Positions 29,004-37,497 of a DNA stretch of 64,000 nucleotides are shown here, in pieces; within the stretch, counting starts at the first letter, position 1; every line of letters starts with the position of its first letter. Under the pieces are notes generated by a model, which saw only the letters and a list, made by a program, of their open reading frames with translations, was not told the origin of the DNA and did not search any database. A program made the position numbers and the translations under genes. The DNA is from Deinococcus sp. Marseille-Q6407 (GTDB lineage Bacteria > Deinococcota > Deinococci > Deinococcales > Deinococcaceae), in assembly GCF_946848805.1 (NCBI RefSeq), contig NZ_CAMPFU010000001.1, positions 150,001 through 214,000 of the forward strand, written 5' to 3'.

Positions 29004-29926
29004 GCCTGACCTCCCTGTGCTTGTTCTTTTTTCCAGCGCCGGGTCCAGTAGCGGGCCAGGCCCATCACATTCATGGCGGGCGGCGAGGCGAAGCGGTAAG
29101 CCGCCGACAGCCCCGGCACGCTCCGGTCAATCTCGTCCAGCACCCACTCGGTAAAAGGCTCGTACAGCTCGCCGGGCTCGCGGCCCTGCTGCAACTGCTC
29201 GCGCATCCATTCCGCTTCCCGCTCCAGGTTGTCCAGCAGGGCGTCCCAGTGTTCCGGCGCCTGCGGGTAGCTGCCAAAGTGTGCCAGATGCAGCCGGCGC
29301 ACATCCAGCTCGCGCAGGGTCGCTGCGCTCTGCCGCCAGGCCGCCAGGTCAATGTCCGGGGGCGGAGTGGGGGGCCGGGACGGCTGGCGCGGGTCCAGCC
29401 GCACACCGCCCACGTCGCCGGTGTACAGCTCGTCACCGGCCTGATAGGCCAGGTGGTGGATGGCGTGCCCCGGCGTGTAAAAGGGGCGCACCTCGGCCCG
29501 GCCCAGTCGCAGCGTTTCGCCGCCAGCCAGCGCGGTCAGCCGGTCGGCGTCCAGCGGGCGCATCTCGCCCCACAGCGCTTCCATCTGGTCACCGTAAATC
29601 TGCCCGGCGCTGGCATACAGCCGCTCGGGATTCACCAGATGCCGCGCACCATGTTCCTGCACGTAGACCCGCGCCCGTGGCGAGAGTTCCAGCAGCCGTC
29701 CCGCCGCGCCGGCATGGTCAAAGTGAATATGGGTCAGCAGCACGTGGCGCACATCGTCAAAGCCCGCGCCCAGGCGGCCCAGCCCGGCTTCCAGGGCGTC
29801 CAGGGTGCTGCCGGGGCCGGTGTCTACTAGGGCCAGGCCGTCGCCGGTGTCCCAGGCATAGACGGCCACCACACCGGGCGTGTCCTGAAAGTTCAGATCA
29901 ATGGTCTGCGGTTCGAAGTTCTGCAT
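29000..29926 (-). CDS. Metallo-beta-lactamase fold hydrolase
   Basis: The 308-residue MBL-fold protein has the zinc motif THIHFDHAG (HxHxDH), a later conserved His in YTPGHAIHHLAYQ, an Asp in LYTGDVGG and a terminal His in HLAHFGSYP. The extra C-terminal region (about 70 residues) is helical. Family members hydrolyse thioesters or lactones; the substrate is not evident. ATG 29926 has AAGGATG upstream and is preferred over an upstream in-frame start at 29968 that would add 14 residues. It is the first gene of the operon with purD. Confidence 0.88.
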   Translation of the reverse strand: MQNFEPQTIDLNFQDTPGVVAVYAWDTGDGLALVDTGPGSTLDALEAGLGRLGAGFDDVRHVLLTHIHFDHAGAAGRLLELSPRARVYVQEHGARHLVNPERLYASAGQIYGDQMEALWGEMRPLDADRLTALAGGETLRLGRAEVRPFYTPGHAIHHLAYQAGDELYTGDVGGVRLDPRQPSRPPTPPPDIDLAAWRQSAATLRELDVRRLHLAHFGSYPQAPEHWDALLDNLEREAEWMREQLQQGREPGELYEPFTEWVLDEIDRSVPGLSAAYRFASPPAMNVMGLARYWTRRWKKEQAQGGQA

Positions 29927-30019
29927 CTCGTCATCCTTCCGGGAAGGTCGCGGCCCCGGCCACAGCAACGTGCGGGCCGCGGCAACGCTGGCGGGGCGGG
30001 CTCTGGGAAGAGCCTGGTC

Positions 30020-30075
30020 AAAAAGCCGGTGAAGAAGCTAGTAAAAAGGCCGGTGAAAGAAAAGCCGGTGAAAGA
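30020..30075. repeat. Three imperfect direct repeats of about 16 bp
   Basis: The motif AAAAGCCGGTGAA occurs three times with small changes, separated by A/G-rich spacers. In one plus-strand frame it reads as Lys-Pro-Val-Lys units (KKPVKKLVKRPVKEKPVKE), but no convincing gene contains it. On the minus strand it gives CACCGGC followed by T-runs downstream of the 57-codon gene. Confidence 0.6.
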
Positions 30076-30096
30076 GGTTGCGGGCGGGCCGCCGGC

Positions 30097-30270
30097 TCAG
30101 GCTTTCCCGGCCAGCCGCGCGCCGGCCAGCACCAGCGCGGCGAGGTACTGCACGCCCGCAATCAGGCGGAACGTGCCCACCTTCGGCGTGCCGCGCAGCA
30201 CCCCGAAGGTGAGCGACAGCACCCCGGTAGCGCTCAGCACGATAAAGCCGACCAAGACCCAAAGCAGCAT
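30097..30270 (-). CDS. 57-residue small membrane protein
   Basis: A short gene: ATG 30270, TGA 30097-30099. The protein has two hydrophobic helices (WVLVGFIVLSATGVLSLTF and FRLIAGVQYLAALVLAGARL) joined by a basic turn (RGTPKVGT), giving a hairpin topology. The minus-strand -10 box TATACT lies exactly 6 nt before the ATG, matching other leaderless genes, which supports reality. I do not recognise the family. It sits between the MBL-purD operon and cdd on the same strand. Confidence 0.65.
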   Translation of the reverse strand: MLLWVLVGFIVLSATGVLSLTFGVLRGTPKVGTFRLIAGVQYLAALVLAGARLAGKA

Positions 30271-30276
30271 GGGGGC

Positions 30277-30282
30277 AGTATA
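30277..30282 (-). promoter_or_regulatory. Leaderless -10 box TATACT of the small membrane gene
   Basis: TATACT on the minus strand ends 6 nt before the ATG at 30270. Confidence 0.6.
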
Positions 30283-30300
30283 TGGGACAGGGCGCTTTCT

Positions 30301-30765
30301 TTAGCCCTGCGTGTCTGCGCCGGCCCCGTCGTCTTCCAGGCGGAAGCCGTGCGGCAGGAAATCGCGCACCAGCCCGCTGATGATGTCGCCCTTGTGGTTC
30401 ACGCAGACGACTTTTGCCTCGGGCGAGAACTCGAACAGAATCTGCCGGCAGGCGCCGCAGGGGCTGGCGGGCGGCTCGGCTTCCGAGTACACCACCAGGT
30501 CGCTGAAGCCGCGCTCACCCCGGCTGGCCATGCTCTGCACGGCACTCTGCTCGGCGCAGCGCGTCAGGCCGTAAGAAGCATTTTCCACGTTGGCGCCGAA
30601 GTAAATCTGTCCGCCCTCACTGCGCAGCGCGGCGCCCACATGAAAGCGGCTGTAGGGCGCGTAGGCCTGCTTGAAGGCCACCTGGGCCGCTTCCAGCAGC
30701 TGCGGGTCGGGGGTCAGGTTCAGGGCGTTGGCCGATTGGTCCGAGCCGGTCTGGTTGTGGGTCAT
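30301..30765 (-). CDS. cdd: Cytidine deaminase
   Basis: The 154-residue zinc enzyme deaminates cytidine and deoxycytidine to uridine and deoxyuridine in pyrimidine salvage. The active site is complete: C70-A-E72 in LTRCAEQSAVQ, and C103/C106 in SPCGACRQIL. The substrate strand FHVGAALRSEGG and the GANVENASYG loop are typical of the small tetrameric class. The first 18 residues are a variable extension. ATG 30765 has TAGACT 6 nt upstream (leaderless), back to back with the comEA promoter. Confidence 0.95.
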   Translation of the reverse strand: MTHNQTGSDQSANALNLTPDPQLLEAAQVAFKQAYAPYSRFHVGAALRSEGGQIYFGANVENASYGLTRCAEQSAVQSMASRGERGFSDLVVYSEAEPPASPCGACRQILFEFSPEAKVVCVNHKGDIISGLVRDFLPHGFRLEDDGAGADTQG

Positions 30766-30771
30766 GTGGTC

Positions 30772-30777
30772 AGTCTA
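30772..30777 (-). promoter_or_regulatory. Leaderless -10 box TAGACT of cdd
   Basis: TAGACT on the minus strand ends 6 nt before the ATG at 30765. Confidence 0.65.
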
Positions 30778-30821
30778 GGCCATGGGGCGCAGACCTGCTC
30801 TCCCGCCCGGCCTGCCTTCGC

Positions 30822-30827
30822 TACACT
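30822..30827 (+). promoter_or_regulatory. Leaderless -10 box TACACT of comEA
   Basis: TACACT ends 6 nt before the ATG at 30834. Confidence 0.65.
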
Positions 30828-30833
30828 CCAACT

Positions 30834-31229
30834 ATGCGCCCGCCGCCGCAAGAACAGTTCTGGACCGCGCTGCTGGCGGCCGGGGTGTTGCTGCTGGGCG
30901 GGCTGACGCTCTGGCCGCTGGCGCTGCCTGCCGCGCATGTTCCGCAGGTGGTGCGCCAGCATTTGCCCCCGCCCACGGCCGCCGAGGCCAGCGGCAACCC
31001 GGCGCCGGAATACCCACAGACCGCCAGCGTGACCCCGCTGATTTCCGGCCGGCTGAACCTGAACGCGGCCACCCGTGAGCAGCTCGAAGCCCTGCCGGAA
31101 ATCGGCCCAGCGCTGGCCGAACGCATCGAGGCGGCGCGGCCCCTGCACTCGCTGGCCGACCTCGACCGGGTGAAGGGCATCGGCCCGGCGGCCCTGAAAC
31201 AGCTGGCGCCGCTGGTGAAGTTTGACTAG
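30834..31229 (+). CDS. comEA: Competence DNA-binding protein ComEA
   Basis: The 131-residue protein is the double-stranded DNA receptor for natural transformation, anchored on the outside of the cytoplasmic membrane. One N-terminal membrane helix ([20 protein letters not shown]) is followed by a flexible Pro/Ala linker. A C-terminal helix-hairpin-helix pair is formed by [20 protein letters not shown] and [18 protein letters not shown]. The stop overlaps the comEC start by 8 nt, so both are co-expressed. The leaderless promoter is at 30822. Confidence 0.93.
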   Translation: MRPPPQEQFWTALLAAGVLLLGGLTLWPLALPAAHVPQVVRQHLPPPTAAEASGNPAPEYPQTASVTPLISGRLNLNAATREQLEALPEIGPALAERIEAARPLHSLADLDRVKGIGPAALKQLAPLVKFD

Positions 31230-33483
31230 GTCAGCTGGCCCGGCGGCAGCCCCGGCGCTGGAGGACGTGCAGCCGGCGCTGCGGCTGGGCTGGCCGCTCT
31301 ATGCGCTGCTGGGCGTGCTGGGTGCCTTGCTGCCAGCCCTGGGCTACGGCTGGGCTTGGGCGCTGTGGCCGCTGACGCTGGGCCTGGCCGCCTGGGAGCG
31401 GCGACCCTGGGGGCTGGCGGTGGCCCTAGCGCTGGGTGCATTGGCGTTTGCTTCGCTGAGTGCGGTGCAGGCCCGCCCCGATCCCCTGCGGCCCTGGTTG
31501 GGCGCCCAGGTTACGCTGCGCGGCGACTGGGACGGACAATTCCTGACCCTGCACGACCCGCCGGCCCGGGTGGCGCTCTCGCCCCGGCCCTCTCAGCGGC
31601 GCGGTCAGCTGACGGTGCGTGGCCGCCTGCTGCCGCCGCGTGAGCGCAGCGTGCCGGGCGGTTTCGATCAGGCGGCCTGGCTGCGCTCGCAAGGTGGCCT
31701 GCTGACCCTGGCCCCCACAGCGGTGCTGGCCGGCGCCGAGGTCAAGGCCGCGCAGCCGCCGGATACCCTGAAAGGCTGGGTGCAGGGCTGGTTCGAATCC
31801 GGCTGGCAGAGCCTCAGCCCCCGCGCCGAGGCCCTGCTGCGCGGCGCCGAGCTGGGCGACCGCTCGGACCTGAACGAGATGGCACTGTCGCCCAGCTACA
31901 CCGTGCGCGACGCTTTTACCCGCTCGGGGCTGACCCACCTGCTGGCCCTGAGTGGGCAGCACGTGACCCTGCTGGTGGGCGTGCTGACATTGCTGCTGGT
32001 GCGGCTGCCGCTGCCGGCCTGGGGGCGCTACGCGGTTCCGGCTGCCTTCGTGCTGGTGTATCTGGGCATGATCGTGAACACCTCGCCCAGCGTGGTGCGG
32101 GCGGGAGTGACTGGCCTGCTGGGGCTGGCTGCGCTGGGCCTGGGGCGCGGCCGGCTGGACGCTCCGTCGCTGGTGGCGCTGGTGGCTGCCGCGCTACTAA
32201 TTTTTTATCCGCTGTGGGCCGTCACGCCGGGATTCCAGCTGTCATTTCTGGCGGTAGCGGGGTTGTTGCTGTTGCCGCGGGTGCTGGCCCGCCTGCCGGC
32301 CGGCTGGAACCGGCCCGGCCTGCCGCTGTGGCTGAGTGGCAGTGTGGCCGTGACCCTGCTGGCCCAGGCCGCCACCTTGCCGCTAACCGCTGGTGCGTTC
32401 GGAGGTGTGCCGCTGTCCTCGCTGCCGGCCAATCTGCTGGCCGGGCCGCTGATGTCCCTGCTGATTCCGCTGGGCTTCCTGGCCGGCGCGCTGGGGCCGC
32501 TGGGCGCGCTGCTGAAATGGCCGCTGGAGTGGCTCAGCGGCGCGCTGCTGGCGGTGGCGGAGTTCTTCGGCCGCTGGCCGGTGCTGCCCTGGGGTGCGGT
32601 GGGGCCGGCCGGTTTTTTCGCTTATGGGCTGGCAGCCCTGGCGGGCCTGCTGTGGTTGCGCGGCCGGGTACGGGCGCCCGCCGCTCTGGCGACGCTGCTG
32701 GCCTGCATGCTGCTGACAGCCCTGCCGCCCCGGCTCAGTCCGGCGCGGCAGCTGGTGTTTCTGGATGTGGGCCAGGGCGACGCCACCCTGATTCAGACCC
32801 CCGAACTGCGGATGCTGGTGGACGGCGGCGGCACCCCACACGGCGACTACGACCTCAGCCGCACCACGGTCCCGGCGCTGCACTCGCTGGGTGTTCACGC
32901 GCTGGACGTAGTGGTGGCGACCCATTCCGACGCCGACCATATCGAAGGGCTCAGTGGCGTGCTGCGGGCCCTGCCGGTGGGCGAACTGTGGATCGGGCAG
33001 CGTGACCAAGAGAGCCGCAATCTGGCCGCGCTGCTGGCGGTGGCCCGGGAACGCGGCGTGCCGGTGCGCGAGGTGCGGCGCGGTGACCGCGTGCAGGCGG
33101 GGCAGCTGCGGGTGGACGTGCTGTGGCCGGCCGGGCAGGTCTGGAGCACCGAGCCGAACGAGAACAGCGTGGCCCTGCGCCTGACCGCCACCGGGCCGGA
33201 TGGCCGGGCGTTCCGGGCCGCGCTGCTGGGCGACCTGCCGGCGCCGCTGGAATACGGCATTGGGCTGGGGCGGGTGGACCTGCTGAAAACCCCGCACCAC
33301 GGCAGCAAGCACAGCACCTCGGCAGAACTGCTGCGCGAGACCGGGGCGCGGGACGCCGTGATCAGCGTGGGGTTCAATACCTTCGGGCACCCCAGCCACG
33401 AGGTGCTGGACCGGCTGAACGCGGCCGGCACCCGGGTGTGGCGCACCGACCGCCAGGGCACCGTGATCTGGCCGCTGCCCTAG
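31222..33483 (+). CDS. comEC: DNA uptake channel ComEC/Rec2
   Basis: The 753-residue protein forms the membrane channel through which single-stranded DNA enters the cell. An N-terminal hydrophobic region and OB-like segment (about 1-180) precede the Competence domain with many helices (from [17 protein letters not shown]). The C-terminal MBL-type nuclease-like domain starts near residue 510: [31 protein letters not shown] (HxDxDH variant) and [13 protein letters not shown] take TTG 31222, which overlaps the comEA stop; the frame is open upstream only briefly. Length and domain order match full-length ComEC. Confidence 0.95.
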   Translation: MTRSAGPAAAPALEDVQPALRLGWPLYALLGVLGALLPALGYGWAWALWPLTLGLAAWERRPWGLAVALALGALAFASLSAVQARPDPLRPWLGAQVTLRGDWDGQFLTLHDPPARVALSPRPSQRRGQLTVRGRLLPPRERSVPGGFDQAAWLRSQGGLLTLAPTAVLAGAEVKAAQPPDTLKGWVQGWFESGWQSLSPRAEALLRGAELGDRSDLNEMALSPSYTVRDAFTRSGLTHLLALSGQHVTLLVGVLTLLLVRLPLPAWGRYAVPAAFVLVYLGMIVNTSPSVVRAGVTGLLGLAALGLGRGRLDAPSLVALVAAALLIFYPLWAVTPGFQLSFLAVAGLLLLPRVLARLPAGWNRPGLPLWLSGSVAVTLLAQAATLPLTAGAFGGVPLSSLPANLLAGPLMSLLIPLGFLAGALGPLGALLKWPLEWLSGALLAVAEFFGRWPVLPWGAVGPAGFFAYGLAALAGLLWLRGRVRAPAALATLLACMLLTALPPRLSPARQLVFLDVGQGDATLIQTPELRMLVDGGGTPHGDYDLSRTTVPALHSLGVHALDVVVATHSDADHIEGLSGVLRALPVGELWIGQRDQESRNLAALLAVARERGVPVREVRRGDRVQAGQLRVDVLWPAGQVWSTEPNENSVALRLTATGPDGRAFRAALLGDLPAPLEYGIGLGRVDLLKTPHHGSKHSTSAELLRETGARDAVISVGFNTFGHPSHEVLDRLNAAGTRVWRTDRQGTVIWPLP

Positions 33484-33506
33484 CGGCTGGGGGCGGGAAA
33501 GAGAGC

Positions 33507-34505
33507 TCAGCGAGTAGGCGGCGCTTCCAGCAGATGAATCAAGACATCGCTGAAAGCTTTCAGGTGGGCTTCGGTGCGGCCCGGGAACTCGCGGTTCAGG
33601 AAAGCCAGGTTGTCCTTCGCGGTGTGCCAGATGCCGCCGTGCTTCACAGTCTGGGTGTAGCCGTCCTTATCGCCCAGGGACCAGTTGGTCGCCTCGAAAT
33701 AGGCGTAGGGAATGCCTTTGGCGGCAAAGGGTGCATGGTCGCTCCAGTCGCCGGTGCTGCCGGCCGGGAACTCATCCGCTAGGCCGGGGCTGGTCTGCAG
33801 GTCGTAGCCCAGGCGCTGGCCGAGTTGCAAGGCGGCGTCACGCACGTACCCGTCTGCGCCCTCCGAGCCGTAAACATTCAGGAAATCGCCGGCGGCCAGG
33901 CTGTCGAGATTGACCACGAACAGCGTCTTGTGCAGCGCTTCAGGGCTCAGCTGCCCCACATAAAAGCTGGAGCCGTTGATGCCGTCGTTGCGAAAGCCGT
34001 TCTGGACGCCGTCACTGTAACCCTCCTCGGCGCCGACCGCCAGGAAGCGGACGGTGTAAGGCAGCTGCTGCCCATGCAGCGCCTGGGCCGCTTCCAGCAG
34101 AACGCCCACGCCTGAGGCATTGTCATCGGCACCGAGGCCGGCTGCCACGCTGTCCAGATGCGCCACCACGACGATTTCCTGTTCCGACTTGCCCGGCTGC
34201 ACCGCCATCACGTTGGCGGATTTCACCTGCCGCGTCTCGCCGGCCTTGTTTTTCCGGGTGATTTCAAAAGGCTGTACTTGCGGCTGGTAGCCCATGTCCC
34301 GCAGCTGCGCGGCGATATAGGCGCGGGCCTGGTCCTCGGCGGCGGTGCCCTGCACCCGGGTGCCGATGGTGTCGTTGAGGTAGCGCAGGTGGCGCATGGC
34401 CTGCTCACCGCGTGGAGCGCCGGGCGCAGTGGCGGATGGCTGCTGGCAGCCGCTCAGCAGGGCCGCACTCAGCACACCGAGAGACAGAAGGGAAAGATGA
34501 CGCAT
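33507..34505 (-). CDS. M28 family aminopeptidase, lipoprotein
   Basis: The 332-residue zinc aminopeptidase is exported as a lipoprotein: signal SLGVLSAALLSGC has a lipobox ending at Cys19. Catalytic and metal residues are all visible: VVAHLDSVAAG (His, Asp), GADDNASGVGVLL (bridging Asp), GAEEGYSDG (Glu pair), NLDSLAAGD (Asp) and WSDHAPFAAKG (His). An AAGGAG ribosome site lies 7 nt before ATG 34505. It faces comEC tail to tail with 23 nt between stops. It probably degrades extracellular peptides for nutrition. Confidence 0.92.
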   Translation of the reverse strand: MRHLSLLSLGVLSAALLSGCQQPSATAPGAPRGEQAMRHLRYLNDTIGTRVQGTAAEDQARAYIAAQLRDMGYQPQVQPFEITRKNKAGETRQVKSANVMAVQPGKSEQEIVVVAHLDSVAAGLGADDNASGVGVLLEAAQALHGQQLPYTVRFLAVGAEEGYSDGVQNGFRNDGINGSSFYVGQLSPEALHKTLFVVNLDSLAAGDFLNVYGSEGADGYVRDAALQLGQRLGYDLQTSPGLADEFPAGSTGDWSDHAPFAAKGIPYAYFEATNWSLGDKDGYTQTVKHGGIWHTAKDNLAFLNREFPGRTEAHLKAFSDVLIHLLEAPPTR

Positions 34506-34629
34506 AGAGGGACTCCTTAGGGAAAACTGGGCAGGTGAGGGGCGACAAAAAAGACCGAAGCCAGAGCTGACTGCCCGAAATCAGACGTGCCAGCCGGCCA
34601 GGAAACGGAAAATATCGTTCGCCGCCATT

Positions 34630-35688
34630 TTACAGCAGTCTCTGGGGCCCCTGAAGCAGCGCCAGCGCCTTGTGGTCCAGCCGTGAGAGGGCCGCGTCCG
34701 CGACCCGGTCCAGCGGGCGGGGGGCCTGGGCCGCGTCCAGGCGGTACACCTCCACTTCCAGCCGGCGGTGGGTCATGCCGTGGCGCACCTCGCCCAGCAG
34801 CGCCGGCGCCGCGCTGCTCAGCTGCAGCCGGGCCTGTAGGCGGGCCAGCGCGGCACCGCCGGTCTCATCAGGGCGCACCTCTTCCAGCGGCAGTCCGTAC
34901 AGGCCGCCCAGCAGCGTGCCCTGCCGCTGTTCCAGCAGGGCCTGTTCAGCGTCCCCCACCAGCAGGGCCACGGCGCGCACCGTGCGCGCCTCCGCCCGCC
35001 GCTTGGGGGCCGGGTAGGCAGTCGGCTCGCCGCTGGCATAAGCCGCGCACCACTCGCGCAGTGGACAGGCCGGGCAATCCGGGGCTTTGGGGGTGCAGAC
35101 GGTGGCGCCCAGGTCCATCACCGCCTCATTCCAGGCGGCGGGACGGCCCGGGTCCAGCAGGGCGTCGGCCTGGGCCTGCACCCAGCGCTCCGTGGGCTGC
35201 CGCTCACCCCAGAGCCGGGCCAGCACCCGGCGCACGTTGCCGTCACTCACCGCGCGGGCCTCGCCGTAAGCCAGGCTGCTCACCGCCGCCCCCGTGTAAG
35301 GTCCCACCCCCGGCAGGGCCAGCCAGCCGTCGTAGGTGCTGGGAAAGCCCCCCTCGCGCGCCACCACACCGGCCGCCCGGTGCAGGTTACGGGCGCGGGC
35401 GTAATAGCCGCAGCCTTCCCAGGCTTTCAGTACGGCGTCCTGCGGGGCGGCGGCGAGTGCCTCAACTGTGGGAAAAGTCTCTAGAAAGCGTACATAGTAC
35501 GGCCAGCCACGGACCACCTGGGTCTGTTGCAGCAGAATCTCGGCCACCCAGACCCGGTAGGGGTCGCGCCCGCCTTCAGGGCCCACCCGCCAGGGCAGGT
35601 CGCGCCCGGCGTGGTCGAACCAGTGCAGCAGCGCCGCGCGCAGGGGGGTCAGTTCGATTGATGCCGAACCAGTATCAGCAGCCGGCAC
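34630..35688 (-). CDS. mutY: A/G-specific adenine glycosylase MutY
   Basis: The 352-residue repair glycosylase removes adenine mispaired with 8-oxoguanine. Catalytic E50 lies in WVAEILLQQTQV, the helix-hairpin-helix is LPGVGPYTGAAV, and D149 is in VSDGNVRRVL. The [4Fe-4S] cluster is C198-x6-C205-x2-C208-x5-C214. The C-terminal Nudix-like domain that recognises oxoG follows from about residue 240 (ALLEQRQGTLLGGLYGLPLE). GTG 35688 directly follows the stop of the upstream gene (TGAGTG), so both are read together. Confidence 0.96.
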   Translation of the reverse strand: MPAADTGSASIELTPLRAALLHWFDHAGRDLPWRVGPEGGRDPYRVWVAEILLQQTQVVRGWPYYVRFLETFPTVEALAAAPQDAVLKAWEGCGYYARARNLHRAAGVVAREGGFPSTYDGWLALPGVGPYTGAAVSSLAYGEARAVSDGNVRRVLARLWGERQPTERWVQAQADALLDPGRPAAWNEAVMDLGATVCTPKAPDCPACPLREWCAAYASGEPTAYPAPKRRAEARTVRAVALLVGDAEQALLEQRQGTLLGGLYGLPLEEVRPDETGGAALARLQARLQLSSAAPALLGEVRHGMTHRRLEVEVYRLDAAQAPRPLDRVADAALSRLDHKALALLQGPQRLL

Positions 35689-36936
35689 TCAGGCGCCGCC
35701 GGCCGGCCGCAGGGCCGAGGTGCTGCGCACCTGCACGGTAAAGCGTGCCTGGGCTGCCCCACTGCGCGCGGTGATCTGAAGTTGCAGGGTGCTGAACTCG
35801 AAGGCCGAGTGCGGCAAGCCGTCGGCGCGGTACACCGCCTGGCTCATCTGCGCCATGTCTAGCACTTCCAGCGTCAGGCTGCTGCTGCCCGACTGCAGGG
35901 TCTGCCGCCAGGGCTGCGCGCGGCTCTGGGTCTGAAACAGGTGGTCGCCGCGCGAGTTCTGGCCCTGATACACCCGCTCACGGCGAATGTCCAGCGGGGG
36001 AAGCGCCGCGCCGCTAAGGGCCGGCAGCGCCCAATCGTTTAGTGCCGGAGCCGCATTCAGCACTGCGCTGAACAGCGGTAGCAGGGCCTGTTCGCTGGCG
36101 CCAGCTGTGCGCCCACCGGCACTCAGGGCCGCGCCGTAGGGCGCTTCGGCCAGCGGGCTGAGCTGTTCCAGTTCGGCGCTGCCGAGCAGCTGAGTGCGGG
36201 CGGCCATAGCGGGGTTAGTGCTACTCAGCTGCACCGGCCCGCGTACCCCGCCCGGCAGCAACAGCTGACTGAGCCGCAAGTCCGGTGCAGCGGGCGTATC
36301 TGTTCCTGCATCAGTGGGTCTTGCATCATCAGGTTTGCCGGCACCCGGTAGGCCACCGCTCCAGCGGGCACTCAGCTCGGTGCCGGCCGGCGTCTGGCTC
36401 AGCACAGACAGCTGCAACGTGCGGCTCTGCGATTGCCCCAGAGCGTCCAGAGCGCGAAATCCGGAACGCAATTCCTGCTCCAGCGCCGCGTTGCCGGCGT
36501 TGCCCAGCCCGCTGACTTCCAGACCCGACAGCTCATACACCGTCGAACTGAGCTGCGAGAGGGTGACGCTGGTACCGGCCGGTGCTTTGAGGCTGAAGGC
36601 GGCGTCACTGGCCGCCGCAGCGCCGGGGGCCGGTACAGCCCAGCGGGTCGCGCCCGCGCCCGGCAAAGTTAGGGGCAGCAGCGAGGATCCGGCCGGGGAC
36701 GGGGCCCCCGTCTGAAAGGGCCGGGTCTGGCTGGGGCGGCTCTGGAACGCAGGACTCTGACCAGTTTGGTTTTGGCCAGTTTGGTTTTGGCCGGTTTGGT
36801 TCTGGTTGGCCTGATTCGGGGAGGCAGGAGCGGCGCTGGCAGGGGAGGGCCGGGATTCTGCAGCTTGCGCCGCTGCTGGAGCTCCTGAGAGGGCGGCCAG
36901 CAGAGGAAGAAGCAGGAGAGAAGAGCCCGGTCGCAT
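35689..36936 (-). CDS. Uncharacterised secreted protein with NQTGQ repeats
   Basis: The 415-residue protein has a clear signal peptide (SSLLLLPLLAALSGAPAAAQA). A low-complexity Ser/Pro/Gln/Asn linker follows, with three NQTGQ units (residues 46-60) encoded by 15-bp tandem repeats. The remaining 330 residues are rich in Ala, Leu, Ser and Thr with alternating hydrophobic strands (for example SLKAPAGTSVTLSQLSSTVY), suggesting a beta-rich exported protein. I do not recognise a family. It has its own leaderless promoter and is directly followed by mutY. Confidence 0.75.
   Translation of the reverse strand: MRPGSSLLLLPLLAALSGAPAAAQAAESRPSPASAAPASPNQANQNQTGQNQTGQNQTGQSPAFQSRPSQTRPFQTGAPSPAGSSLLPLTLPGAGATRWAVPAPGAAAASDAAFSLKAPAGTSVTLSQLSSTVYELSGLEVSGLGNAGNAALEQELRSGFRALDALGQSQSRTLQLSVLSQTPAGTELSARWSGGLPGAGKPDDARPTDAGTDTPAAPDLRLSQLLLPGGVRGPVQLSSTNPAMAARTQLLGSAELEQLSPLAEAPYGAALSAGGRTAGASEQALLPLFSAVLNAAPALNDWALPALSGAALPPLDIRRERVYQGQNSRGDHLFQTQSRAQPWRQTLQSGSSSLTLEVLDMAQMSQAVYRADGLPHSAFEFSTLQLQITARSGAAQARFTVQVRSTSALRPAGGA
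36761..36805. repeat. Three 15-bp tandem repeats
   Basis: CCAGTTTGGTTTTGG is repeated twice exactly and once with two changes. It encodes NQTGQ units in the secreted-protein linker on the minus strand, so copy number may vary by slippage. Confidence 0.85.
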
Positions 36937-36942
36937 GCCGGC

Positions 36943-36948
36943 AGCCTA
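36943..36948 (-). promoter_or_regulatory. Leaderless -10 box TAGGCT
   Basis: TAGGCT on the minus strand ends 6 nt before the ATG at 36936. Confidence 0.6.
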
Positions 36949-37094
36949 GCGCCTGCGCGCAGGAGAAGGCTGAGGCGCACTGCCTTTTGGCCCCGGGCGC
37001 TCTCATCTGTGGGCCTTTTTGGCTGGCGGCTTTTGGCAAAGCAGCCACAAGAAAAAGCGGAGGCCCGGCTCACCGCCCGTCAGCCGCTGCCGCC

Positions 37095-37100
37095 TAGGCT
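37095..37100 (+). promoter_or_regulatory. Leaderless -10 box TAGGCT
   Basis: TAGGCT ends 7 nt before the ATG at 37108. Confidence 0.6.
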
Positions 37101-37107
37101 GGGGGGC

Positions 37108-37437
37108 ATGACTGAGGACCCCGCTGCCCCGACCGCTCCGGCGCCCCGTCAGGGCGTCGTTTTTTCACTTGAAGGCATGGATGAGCTGGCTTTCGTGCAG
37201 GTGCTGCATGACGTGACCAGCGCCGCCGCTTTTCGCCGGCCGCTGCAGATTCAGGTGCAGGAGCCCCGCGCCGGGCGGCCGGGGGCACTCACCCTGGTGT
37301 TCGGCCCGCAGGACCGCGCACTGGCGGCCGCCGCTGTGCAGCGCCTCAAGACCATTTTGCTGCGCCACGGCGTGCAGATAGACAGCATTCGCTTTCCCGG
37401 CGAGGACGGCTTTTCCGGGGGCCTGAGCGGACCTTAA
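37108..37437 (+). CDS. Small hypothetical cytoplasmic protein
   Basis: This is a 109-residue protein of unknown family. An N-terminal Pro/Ala tail leads into an alpha/beta domain (VVFSLEGMDELAFVQVLHDV, then LTLVFGPQDRALAAAAVQRL and a short HGVQIDSIRFPGEDG). No signal or membrane segment is present. An upstream in-frame start at 37009 exists, but ATG 37108 has leaderless spacing to TAGGCT. The stop lies just before the lon regulatory region. Confidence 0.7.
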   Translation: MTEDPAAPTAPAPRQGVVFSLEGMDELAFVQVLHDVTSAAAFRRPLQIQVQEPRAGRPGALTLVFGPQDRALAAAAVQRLKTILLRHGVQIDSIRFPGEDGFSGGLSGP

Positions 37438-37453
37438 TCCCGTCGGGGGATAC

Positions 37454-37493
37454 TTGAAAGAATAAAGCATGACTTGATATACTTGCACTCAAG
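37454..37493 (+). promoter_or_regulatory. lon promoter with overlapping HAIR-type (HspR) operator
   Basis: A sigma-70-like promoter (TTGAAA 37454-37459, 18-bp spacer, TATACT 37478-37483) is overlapped by an inverted repeat CTTGATA-N7-ACTCAAG at 37473-37493. The consensus HAIR site bound by HspR is CTTGAGT-N7-ACTCAAG; the right arm is exact and the left arm matches five of seven. Because the operator covers the -10 box, bound repressor should block lon transcription until heat or unfolded proteins titrate it. HspR itself is not in the window. Confidence 0.75.
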
Positions 37494-37497
37494 TTTC

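Noticed and set aside
30029..30304. Plus-strand ORF with Lys-Pro-Val-Lys repeats
   Set aside because: After the repeat the frame reads the complement of the 57-codon membrane gene, which has the better promoter and hydrophobic pattern. No start signal precedes it.
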